Source: Rhabditophanes sp. KR3021
Taxonomy: Eukaryota; Nematoda; Chromadorea; Rhabditida; Alloionematidae
DNA length: 64,000 bases
NCBI GenBank assembly: GCA_963281155.1
Contig: CAUJLY010000004.1
Span: 6,138,001-6,202,000 of the forward strand
Reading direction: 5' to 3'
Below are positions 11,053 to 22,600 of the stretch, piece after piece. The notes beneath the pieces are model-generated. The model made no database searches, had not been told where the DNA came from, and saw nothing but the letters and a program-made list of their open reading frames with translations. Within the stretch, counting starts at the first letter, position 1. Every line of letters begins with the position of its first letter. The position numbers were made by a program, and so were the translations under genes.

Positions 11053-14000
11053 ATGACTGTCAGGAATAGTCCTATTCTTTCTCATATCCGGCACCATAAT
11101 CACAATGCTGTAAATCCACAAATGTTCCTTATTCCGAAGTCTAACTTTGAAATTTCTATTGCTCTTTGGGGCCATAAGGCACCAATTAACAAAATTTCGC
11201 AGATTACTACACTACCTGATACAACAACGATTATAACTGGATCGTTGGATGGGCAAATTGTGATATGGAGAACGGACCCTAAAAATAGTTCTAATCTTCA
11301 GCCTCGGATGATGTTGCTAGGGCATACGAGTGAAATAACATCCTTGTCCAGGGTGTCTTTTCTGAAAGATTCCAAAAAATTTGTAGCCTCCAGTTTGGAC
11401 GGCCAAATGAGCCTGTGGGATGCTGAGGAAGGTCGCTGCATCGACGCAGTCACCAATTCTGCTTTCATCCACCGCAAAATAATCCCCTATGATATTCAGC
11501 ATTACAAACAAACAACCTTATTTTGCTGTGGAGATTATGCGGAAATATTAGTCATGGATCCGAATGATTTAAATGTCTTGTTTACACTTACATCGCGGGT
11601 CGAACCCGACTGGATGGCTGCTTTGTCAGTAGTGAGGCCATTTGAAAAACATGATGTTGCAATTGGCATTTCAATGGCAGGAGTCGTTAAATTGTGGTCA
11701 TTACTGGATTGTGAAAAAAAAGACGCCCCGCCATTTTTAAACGAGGAAGAGTCACAAATATTAAGTATGAGGAACGTTCATAGTGTCGCATGTAGTGAAC
11801 TGAATACCCGTATGATGTTGATTATATCTCCAAACTGTTGGCAAATCATAGACTTAACTGATCTAAAGTCTCTCACTGTTTCAGAAACCGTATGTTTAAC
11901 AGTTACCACTCAATATTTTAATTATTTATTGAATATGTCATTATTTTGATTATTTTGATTATTTATTGAATATGTCATAATTTTGATTATTTTGATTATT
12001 TATTGAATATGTCATTATTTTAATTATTTATTCCAAAATGTAATTCATTTACTCATTTCAAAAATACATATACCTATTTATCGCCTATTTATTTACTTAA
12101 TTGTTGTTTATTTAGACTGTTGACGCAGTAAATGGCAGTATCATTGATATTGATAAGGTTGCAATAGGATTCGCTGATTCAAATGTTGTTCTATTTCAAT
12201 TACCAAGAAGGTAAGTACTATTTTTAACTGTTTCAACACTAATTAATTATCTAATCATTTCAGCAGGTTAACGGGGCGACAAGTTCGTGACAAGTTTGGT
12301 GAAAGAAAAGATAATATTGGAGGGTTCGACCATCCTTTTGTCTTTGCTGTTTTGAAAGGAAATGATGTGAGCCCCCTGACACCTATTAGGAATGTCTGTT
12401 TTTATTTTTCCAATGAAACAGGTACAGTGATTCGAGGAGATCAGACAGGAACCTTGTCTATATGGCATATACCAAAGCAGCATGATGTCTTGATGCAAGA
12501 ATATCTCAGAAAACAAAGACCGCTTTTGTATGATGCAAGTGCAAATCAGAGTATGACATCTTTGTGGAAATTACTTGCTCACAACTCACCCCCATCTATT
12601 GTTGATTACGAAGTTGGTAAAAGTATAACATCAACGTTATTTATAGCCAACCATGGAAAATTATTAATAGGTCGAGAAGATGGTTCAATAGTGATCAGGT
12701 ATGCTATTCATGCAATTATGAAGCAATTACTTGACTTTAATACACCGGAAGCGCAGAAATCAAGAATTTTGATTGGACATAATGGAGCAGTGACAACCAT
12801 TTTATACCCATATGATCTACATCCTCGGTACGATCCAAATACCGTGATATCAGGTGGAATTGACTTTTCGGTCATAGTATGGAACATTGCAACAGGTGGT
12901 CAAATTCACAAATTCTGTGTTCAAGGAGGACCAATTTTAAGATTGCTTATTACTCCATACAATTCTAACGTAAGTCAAACAAACAACAAATTTCTTTTCT
13001 AAAATTAGTAACAAACAAATTTCTTTGCTTAAATTAATAACAAACAAATTTCTTTGCTAAAATTAATAACAAACAAATTATTTTGCTTAAATCAAAGAAT
13101 GGTTTATTTATTCCCATTAAATAAATTCACAAATTTAAGCAACATCAAATTGCTATTTATAAAGCCATTAAAAGTAAACGACATATTTTAACGGTACAGA
13201 TTGTAGCATACAAAAACACCAATTTTGAATTACATCTATTTTAGTGGAAATATTTATCTGACTAATTGTTTGGTTCTTTTAGGTTCGAATCCAAAAATGT
13301 ATTTGTGCAATTGCTTCGGACAACTCCGCGGCGTTATTATCTTTAAACGAACAAAAATGTATATTATTAGCATCGAGGCAGTTGACACCAATAGTCGAAA
13401 TTAAATTTAGACCGTTAGATGATTTTATGTTGTTAAAATGCGAAGATCATTCTGTTTATGTTTGGCAAATGGAAACTGCAAATTTAGATAGGATTGTGTC
13501 AGGAATCTATTCTGATGACGTAATGATGGCGTGTGAGGAACAAGTTGGATTATTTGATGCTGGAGACGAAGCGGGAGCTGCACAGGCTATTCAATTGTTT
13601 AGAGCTTTGAAAAACAAAAACGTGTCAGCGTTCAAGAAGATCGTCACCCTTGACAATAGAGATAATTTGGATGGCAGTGGTGAAGCTGACCTTATCATCC
13701 CACCACCAATTCGAGTCACTCCTCTTACCAAGGTTTCGGAACAGTCACACATAGTGACTATTAATCTACAAGCCGTCATAATGGGATTACTTGCAATGGA
13801 TCGTGAGTTTGAATTAACAACAAAAGCAGCTGAAGCAGAATTAGCTTCACATGTCGATGCAAAAGATCCGAATAAAATAGGAGAAGCCAAAGCCAAATTA
13901 GTGTCAGACATCATTTCCACCCCAACAACTCTAGATGGTGGTTCTCTCGAAGCTTACAATGTTTATATTGACACTGCCAAGTTGATAATATCCTTATTGT

Positions 14001-17000
14001 ATGCATGGAATTTAGATCCAAAAATAGATCAGATGGTTGTTAATTCACTAAAAATTCATAAACCGAAAGGACCTTTGAATTTTGGTCTGCTTTCGCACAA
14101 AAACTTTACCTCCCTCTACTTACCATTGTGTGGGCCAAAGAAAATTGATAGCCAGCCCATTCCAGCAGCGTTAATGTTATTTGATACTTTCGCTAAAAGT
14201 GTGCATTGGCAAATTAATTCAAGTTTGACAACTATTCACCTAGTTTCAATTATATCCGTTTCAAACACCTTGATGTCTTTAAAGAATAGAACATTAAAGC
14301 ATGTTAGTTATAATGTTTCGGAAAGGAGAAACGGAACAATGCTACATAGAAAGTCGTCAGTCAGAAGTCTGGACAGTACCTCAGAAGTTGATGTCCAAAA
14401 TATGAAACAGATTTGGTCCTTAATAGCTGCTATGCACTGTGTGAATATTAGTGAAATGGTTGAAAATAAAGATACTTTCTGCAATCCAAAGGTGGAATTA
14501 CTAGCAAGAAAGTGGCAAGATAGCTGCATTGAAATCCGCGAAGCTTCACAGGCATTGTTGATTAGAGAATTCAATAGACTTGGAGTAAAAGGAAGGGAAG
14601 ATTTAATCCATGCATGGTCCCAATTCCTACCAGTCAATTTAGATTCTAGTTTGAGTATATTTGGATCAGGAAAAGCCGATAAAGGAGTGTCTAATTCAGG
14701 TTCAGGTACAAACTTTGGAAATGCATTAGGGATAACGGAGATGGTTGTCCCTCCAACATCGAAATCCGCGCCACCAAGGCCGCCTGTTCCCGCCAGACCT
14801 CCATCAGTTAAAGCATCTAATGGGAAAGTTGCGAAGGATGCCACCGAATTACCGAGTATTGAAAGCTGCAATGGTATTCAACAAATACGTAAAAATCAAG
14901 CTACAGCAATCGTACTGCTTGGTGTAATAGGGGCAGAATTCAACTCTCAACTTCAAAACCATTTTGATCTAGCCAGAGCAACTAGCCATTCTCTATTAGA
15001 ATTGCTGATATCTCCACCATCTCTTCTCCTTCCATTAGATACTCCTTTACGGAGGGCTGCTATAGATCTAATTGGAAAGGGATTTACAATTTGGCAACCT
15101 CATTTAGATATTTCAAAAGTATTGCTGGGATTGTTAGAATTAGCTTCAAGTGGGTGCCTTTTTAGTGATCTTAACTAATTTTATTTATTTTAGGGTAACT
15201 TACTTAAGAAAATTAAAAAAGTTTATCATTAAAAATCAACTAGAACATATCAAAAAACAAGTGATGCATTAATATTTCCTAATGTGCTCTTCGTATCCAC
15301 ATTTTGAGAAGTCATTTAGGATAAGTTGCGCGGCTTTCAAGTTTCCTTGGGGTTTGTTGACAATACAAAGTCTAGAGATATAATGCAAGATTGGCTGCTG
15401 GTGAGTTGATGTCTAAGTGCATGGATAAGGATGCTTTCTGCATTTTCGCAGTTGTCTTTGAAGGGTATTCTTTCATGACTACAATTAAGTTCTTTCCAGC
15501 AATAGAAACTTCGTTCAGGAATTTCTCTTTCTTGTCAAAAACGAAATCCAATTCGAGAGAAGAGTTGAAGTAATGTTTGTGAGTGATTACTCTATTTTTC
15601 GGATTAACTGATTCACCAGCATATTTTATGGCATCAATGACGTCTTCCGATTTTCATCCACCAGCGAGAACTGTGGAATCCAAGAATAAGTAAACCCAGC
15701 ATGATTTGTCTCCTTGGTTAGCTCGGAGTTGATCTAGCTGATTTTAACGACTTTTGCTAATGCTTCAGCGGGAGTATCTAACTTAATTAACCTTTTAGAC
15801 ATTGTAATTGTATCATTCCCCCGCTTTCATTACAAGATTAGACAAGCAATGTCCGATTAGTTCTATCGATTTGTACTCGAACATGTCTAGCAAATTGTCA
15901 GAATTTGTTCCTTGTGCCAAGTTGGTTGAAGACGGATTGGCAATTATCATGCATCGTTCCCAAATTGATGCTAATCTAGGTCATAGTTTTTCTTTATATT
16001 TGACACCGAAATAACCAGCAGACTTTGAATATTGATACGTTTCTAATACTTTAGATGACATATGACGGTTTTCATCAGCTGCTAAGTCAGACTTATGTAG
16101 GTAGAGTCTCGAGATCTTGTCATCTGTCTTCCTATGTACCAGAAATTATCCATAAAAGCATATACAACATTTTTACCAATCAGGAGATCGCCAGTTTCTT
16201 TTAATTTTGGCAAAAGAAAGTTGTATAATACTTTCTTTTCAGGTATACCAATAAGTAATTCTGTAATCTCTTTTCTACAATCCGCTAGCTTTTTCTTTAA
16301 TCCCTTGCAAATAAAGAAGCTTATGTGGTGGGGTGACGCAAATCTTTTCAAACTATGTGAGGAAGAACATTTCTTTTCTTTTCCTTGAACTTGATATTGC
16401 TCCCCTCTGGATTACATGTGATTATTAAATCCCACCAAACATCTGAACCTTCCATCTCATCGTAAGCTGCTAAAATCTTCTTGAAAGTTTTAACAGTAAG
16501 CGACCATGAAGTTATATCTAAAAGTTTTACGAATATCTTTTGATAAAAACTTTTCCATTGGCCCTTTTTCTCTAGTGCCTCCAACTACCTTTGTAATTTG
16601 ACAATCATCGTCTGTTTCTGAAGTAAATAAGATAAAGTAATATAAAATTAGACTTACCAGGAGCAACATGATTCTTGCTTCTTGTCAGACAAAGACCTGT
16701 CCCATCAGAACAACTTCTTTTTGGCCTACCAGGTGTCAAACTGTTACTATTTATTCCTTGAGACAAACTGCTTACTCCTCTTCTGATACTTTTGAGAAGG
16801 TCCTCTTGATCTTTGTAGGCTTTTCTTTTTCCACTTTAGAATAAGTAAAACACCAATTGAGGCGATGTTGGCACTAAAATCAATAAGAATGATTCCTATG
16901 CGTTTAATTTGATCTTAAATATACGTAAATAGCCTGAGCTAACATTTAAATTTCAAAGTATTAAAGAACTGTTAATACGCGTCTCTTTTAATTTGATACT

Positions 17001-17829
17001 AAATATAAAATTAATAAAAAATGATGATCTAAAATCTAAACTTCTTTCTTCAAGTGGAGATAAGTTGTCTGGAACTACGCCTGGTACCAGGTGTTTTCCT
17101 TTAACGCCTGCTGCAGATGCTTGTCGAACTGCCCGTCATGCCCTATCTTTGATTGCTTCGGCCCGTCCTCAGGCTGTTATCTTGGCTTTGAGTACAGAAG
17201 TGGCTAGGTTTAATTCAAGTTCTCAACATCAAGCCATTCAACATTCATACATTTCTCCATTGGTAAGATCGAGCGTGGAGGTGTTAAGAATAATTGAACA
17301 GTTGACCGAAAAACAATATAATGAAGTGATTAAATTGATCATTCCAGTAGGGGATATTTTGGTGCACTGTATTGAGGCTCCGACATTGAAAGCAAATACA
17401 TTATCAAAAATGTTCCCTCCCATTCAAAAGTTCCACATGGTCGCTTATTGTTCAACGTCACGGAGAATCGCTATCGGAGGAGCGAATGGGAAGCTGGTAA
17501 TACACGATCTCAAAAGTTCAAAAGCTCAAGTAGTCCAGGCTCACAATCAACCAATCACAGCTCTAGACTTTTCATCTGATGGCAAAGTATTATGTGTGTA
17601 TTGCGCAACAGAGGCAAAAGTATCTCTCTGGCAAAGTCAAATGTCTTTCCTAGGAATGGGTCAAAATTCCCTGAAATGCATGAAAGTAATGCAAGCCCCC
17701 GCTGAATTCCCAATCGAAACACCGGGCGAAACGCCGCAAATCTTTCGAGCTAAAATTATATTCAATGGTCCAAAGTCGTTGACACTTATGTTGCCAAATG
17801 GTCGTGAAAGTCGAATTACATTTGGATAA
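11053..17829 (+). CDS. WDR7: WDR7 / Rabconnectin-3 beta, WD-repeat regulator of V-ATPase assembly
   Basis: Five exons: 11053-11889, 12116-12210, 12264-12969, 13283-15153 and 17055-17829, giving about 1427 residues (human about 1490). With DMXL proteins it forms Rabconnectin-3, which drives V-ATPase assembly on acidic vesicles. N-terminal WD repeats include 'ALWGHKAP', 'TGSLDGQIVIW' and 'LDGQMSLWDAEEGRCID'. The middle part holds 'REDGSIVI', 'SGGIDFSVIVWNI' and 'HSVYVWQME'. After a long spacer comes 'PLRRAAIDLIGKGFTIWQPHLDISKVLLG' region (abbreviated here), and the last exon has 'DACRTARHALSLI' plus a final WD pair. Exon 3 has a tandem NAG acceptor (cagcag), allowing one residue of variation. 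The fourth intron (15154-17054) is 1.9 kb and carries an antisense GIY-YIG-like pseudogene. An AATAAA lies about 20 bp after the stop. Confidence 0.93.
11930..12030. repeat. Tandem repeat in WDR7 intron 1
   Basis: A unit of about 40 bp built on 'ttattgaatatgtcat' and 'tattttgattattttgat' is present about three times, with small differences. It is a local tandem duplication inside the intron. Confidence 0.7.
12976..13095. repeat. Tandem repeat in WDR7 intron 3
   Basis: A unit of about 30 bp ('aacaaacaaatttctttgct' followed by taaaattaat) occurs four times, with point changes between copies. Confidence 0.75.
15260..16850 (-). pseudogene. Broken GIY-YIG-like coding unit inside WDR7 intron 4, antisense to WDR7
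   Basis: On the minus strand several coding-looking blocks follow each other with stops and frame changes. A Lys/Ser-rich N-terminal part (about 16840-16590) and a block with 'SDVWWDLIITCNPEGS' come first. Then comes 'VVYAFMDNFWYIGRQ' (16174-16127), with the VVY and YIG strands of a GIY-YIG nuclease; its later part is 'RLASIWERCMIIANPSS' and 'MFEYKSIELIG' (about 15985-15820). A second module is 'CWVYLFLDSTVLAGG', a stop, 'SEDVIDAIKYAG' and 'SIAGKNLIVVMKEYPSK' (about 15710-15400). GIY-YIG domains are small single-strand-nicking nuclease folds known from homing endonucleases, repair enzymes and retroelements. The unit is not translatable as it stands. Family assignment rests on motif order only. 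Confidence 0.5.
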
Positions 17830-19658
17830 AGATTGTGTAATCCAAATAATAAATTGACTTCACCTCCACATATATTTCATTTATTGACACTTTATGTCAA
17901 TTTATATTTTATACATATATTATAAATACCTTAATATTCACTTATGCTTTGTTTTGTAACTGCCTGTTTAATAAATAAAAGATTTTTACTAAAGATTCAT
18001 CTGCCTGCATGCTAATGGTTCTGAAGGATACTTATTTTATTCCATATCCTGTTTGGTCTGTCCCAAGTATCTGACAAGACTGTCTAGACTTCATAAACGG
18101 AAAAAATTTACAATAACAGTCTTCGCTTTTCAAATATAAAAATGATACATATCAATCTTATTAAAAACAATTATAAAAATATATTCAAGATTCAACTAAG
18201 AATCAAAACTTTGCGATATGCTTTACAGTTAAAATATTGTGTCAGGTGGAGTATACCTGTGACAGAGGAAAGCATGGACAAAGCACAATGTAAAATAATA
18301 AGTTTATTATATTAAATTACAATAGAATAAGGCGGATCAAGGATGATCAAAGTGGCCTCTTGATAATCCTAAAATAGAATTAACTAGTGACGAACACAAT
18401 AATAAATTCATTTGGTAAATTAACATAGTTTGCTTCAGTTCAACAAGACCTGAAAACATGAAATCAAACGAATTCCATTAAAAGATGAATCACATTCAAT
18501 CTCTTAACCTATACTTGTGTATGGATTTTCTCCAATAACATTTTGTACTAAAATTTCTCGTATATAGGTTTTTCCCTTTAATAAGACCAAATTCTTCGAA
18601 GTTTTAGCTAATGACATGGTCGATGCTATTAAATTTGGCACTGAAGCGTCATCAATAGCAAAGCTAATAAAACTATTGTTTGAAAGACTGCTTCCAATCA
18701 AGCCATTTTTCTCAATGAGTTTGATAATTTTCGCCACAAGTTAACTTTCATTATTTGCGAGTTTGAGAAGTTGTTAGCACATGTTGTCTTGACAATTTCT
18801 TTAAGCCTTTCATTCAAAAACAGCCACATTTAATAATACTATCAAGACTTTGTTCCACCAACATTCATTAAGGCTAGTCTGCATTTTCGATTTTTTTCTT
18901 CTACCAGCGTTAATTAAGTTTTCATTAGAATTGGAAATGTCCGTTTGGATAAATTTTTCTTGCTGATCTTCAATAGAACCAAGATGATTTTAATGTGTAG
19001 CAACAAGACATTGTGGTGTACCGTCATAATCTTATGACCGAAAGTGTTTGAGTTTTATTGATGTCCTTGGCAATTTCCTCATCATGTACAAAAGGACTTA
19101 GTTTTAAAAATGGGAGCCAATGTAAATAAATTCTATTTCCAATTCAGAAAGAAAAAAGTTAACAGAACTACAAAAATAACAACTCACTAATCTCATTTCT
19201 TCTATAAGATGTTTCACCCATCTTCAGTTGTTCAATATACACGTCATTGAGTTTCAAGCAGTATAGTGTAATAACAAGGGTATTATTTTAAATAAGTTGT
19301 ACTTATGTAAAAAGCGGCTTATTCGAAAAAATAACATCGGAAAAGAAAGTAGTTTATTGATAAAGAATGCATTTTTAAAACTCAACAGTAGATTGCGGGC
19401 GCCGAATTTCGTAAACAGCCTATTTATTTCCATACAGAATGAGTGCTTTCAACGGTAAAGCTTTGCGAGTGCCTTACAATTCAGACCCCTTGAATGAAAC
19501 GATAGTTTCAAAAATAAAAAAGGAGCATCGTAAAATAGTTATACTTTATTAAAAATTGACATTAACTAATCAGAGCGTTTAGAGAATATCAACAAATTAA
19601 CGTCAATTGACTAAATTTTTATATTTACTTTTCTGTATTGATAGTAATCTTATTAAAA
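17830..19658. other. Intergenic region with decayed minus-strand coding remnants
   Basis: From about 19060 down to 18500 the minus strand shows coding-like pieces separated by stops and shifts. Examples are 'NLINAGRRKKSKMQTSLNE', 'ERLKEIVKTTCANNFSN' and a 77-codon frame at 18504-18737 ending 'NVIGENPYTSIG'. The mix looks like an old transposase or host gene remnant (a hAT-type transposase is one possibility), but no catalytic motif supports a name. The rest is AT-rich with no feature recognised. Confidence 0.35.
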
Positions 19659-22600
19659 TTATAGAAACCGGTGAAGACAATAGTACCCCGGGAAATGTTT
19701 TGAACAGATTTCGATGCTTTGAATGGCTTCATTTGGATCCATCGTTCTAGCAGTGAAGTCTGAACAAGCTTCAGCGCAATATACTTCTCCATTCATAAGC
19801 TTACAGCCAGGGAAATAGACCTCCTCTCCAAAGTTATTTTTGCCTTTTGTAGCACAAACACCTTTGGAATCTATGTAAACCATTATTCTAACGTTTGCAT
19901 TGTTGAAGGTCCAAAGAGAACCATCAATTGCTACATATACGGGGAAGTATCTGGTGGTGATGTCGACTCTGACCGATAAATTGGGTATCATTACATAACC
20001 TATAATAACAAAACTTTAGTACTCTTTTAAGAAAATTCACTTGTCTGGTGGAGTTCGCTAATTGATATTAACAAATCATATTAAATAATACAAATTTGTT
20101 TTAATTATATTTTAAAAGACAAGGATTAGTAAAGTGTTTTTGTTTGACAGCCAAATTTGCTTCACTTATAAAGATCTTTTATACAATTAAGTTGGCATTT
20201 TGATTATGAAGGCAAGTAGTCAATAGTAGAAGTAAAGAACGTCCTAGCAAAATCAGCAATATTGATGCAAGTGTCCTGTTGCTAAGAAGTGAAACAATAA
20301 GAGAAGATGTCAGTGCAGAAGCTAAGTTATCAACTATCCACCATTATAATCAAATGTGTAGTGGTAGATGCATCAAATGAAGCCTATCCCAAACCCTAAC
20401 TACGAATCCAAGATTGTGAAAGGATTGGATTACAAATGTAAAAGCTGTAAATCAACTTTCAATGAGGTCACTTTTCTTGCAGACCATTTAGAGGAAAGGG
20501 TTTGTGCCAAGTTAAAAGCTGAAATTGATGAGACTTTAAAAGAATAAGGAAATTATCTGATGTCAAGTTGCTCGAAAAGGTTATGGGTGAATTGAAGAAG
20601 GCTAAGTCTCGCAGTATATCCAAAGAAAATCAATCTACGTTCTAGTTGGCTTGCCTGCTGATGCTAGCTCAGTACCATTTAACGAATTTAAGAATGGAAC
20701 CTTGTATGATGGTGTTTCAGGCAACGTAGAAAGAAGACTTCTTGAGCACATTTCAGACACCAAACTTCACTTTAAGAGATTCATTCCTTTGAATGACAAA
20801 GAAACAAGAATTATGAATATTTTGAAGAAGGAACGACAACTTGTAGCTTTCTATTGTAATGAATTGCTTTCAAATAAAGCTCTTGCATTTGAGTATGCTA
20901 TCACATTGGAACTACAAAATGTATCGACAAGCATTGACGGATCGGCGCAATCAAATGACGTCATGTCTAAGAAAGATCCAGAAATTGCAAAAAGAATCTC
21001 AGTGATCGCCATTGACAAATCTACTTCTCAATGACATTCTGTCTAATTTGTATTATTTTGTCTCCTTTTAATAAACGCTTTTGATATTGATCAGCTGTGA
21101 TTTTGTATGCATTTTTGACTGTTCTCTACTTACCTAAAATTAAAATAAATTAATATAAGTTAAGACTAATAAACGATTGCCTGGTGGAATTCGAATTGAC
21201 AGTCCCGAATTAATATTCAACAAACCAGTTGGATTAGTAAAGTTGAACACTTTTAGATCAAACCCTGTGCCAAACGTTACATAGGAAGGTATAGTGTACC
21301 TGTGCTTTGATATTTTTTGATGACTAACCGTGATGTTCACATTAGTCTTTTTGTGTATTATTTTATGGCTTGGTTGTTCAGGACAAATTGTTGTGCACTT
21401 ACACTTTTTTGTAGTGGGCATAGGTGGATAGGTGCATGTTGGATAAATCGGACATTCTGTTGTTGTTGGAGGGTAAGTCCAAGTTATTGGGGGATAAGTG
21501 AACGTGATAGGGCATCTTGTCGTTGGTGGATACGTGATAGGGCATCTTGTCGTTGGCGGATACGTGATAGGGCATCTTGTCGTTGGCGGATACGTGATAG
21601 GACATCTTGTCGTTGGCGGATACGTGATAGGACATCTTGTTGTTGGTGGATATGTAAATGTTATTATTCTACAGGTTGTTGTTGTGGGTTTTTTCGTACA
21701 TTTACAAGGAGTAGTGCAACTGCACGGCGTAGTACATTTGCAAGGTTTCTTCGTGGTTGTCGTAGCACATGTTCTAGTTGTTGGAGCACATGTTCTAGTT
21801 GTCGTAGCACATGTTCTAGTTGTCGGAGCACAGGTCGTCGTTGTGGTAGTGGTGGTAGTCGTTGTAGTAGTGGGGTGAATGCAATTATAGAAGGGATAAT
21901 CATACTGCAAGGTTTCAATAACTGTGATCACTATTTTGATATCAATGTAGAATGAGTGAATACTTCCGACTATTTGTGAGAATCTTGTCTCTCCATTAAC
22001 AATTCTAAATCCAGAGTAGTACGTTTGATTATTAACCCATGCAACGGGATTATTTTCAATATCTCCTAATACAATAATTATGTTTCCATCTCGATCAAAA
22101 GTAACAGGGTGTCCTAGAAATATACAAGTAAAATAAAAAAATGACTTAATTTACCGGTTTGATCAATGTATATTGGATAATATCCGGAATTCTCAAATAT
22201 TGAAACTCCATAACCTATTAATAGTTTATAATGATGAGAGGTTAGATTTTATCTTACCGGGCACAAATAGATATCCCTTTGAAACTTTGTAATGTAAATC
22301 AGTTGTTAATTTGCCAAAGTTAGAAATACTGGTGAAATCAAATGTTTGCCAATTTATACTAACACTGAAATAGGATTCATAAACTGAGATATCAACGCCA
22401 GTATTCGGATTCCAGGGATGACAAAGATAGTAGCCCGGGAATGAATTTCCTAATTGGTTAATGATAACGATTGTCTGTTGAATATTAACATATGATGTAA
22501 AACCCCTAGTTGAGGCATTTGAATAAATTATAGCATTATTAATTTCGATGAAGCCAGTACAAATTCTATTGTTCTTTCCTCGCAATAATGGGGCACCATT

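Noticed and set aside
13281..13293. 'ggttcgaatcc', a perfect tRNA B-box match
   Set aside because: It lies at the start of a WDR7 coding exon (V-R-I-Q), with no acceptor stem or A-box at proper spacing. Similar 'gttcgaatcc' at 28050 is part of the NPF coding repeats.
14308..14871. 187-codon minus-strand frame in WDR7 exon 4
   Set aside because: Antisense shadow of strongly conserved WDR7 coding sequence.
21317..21955. 212- and 126-codon plus-strand frames over the Thr/Cys repeat
   Set aside because: Complement of the 30-bp minisatellite; Val/Gly or Trp/Arg/Ser repeats mirror the minus-strand Thr/Pro repeats.
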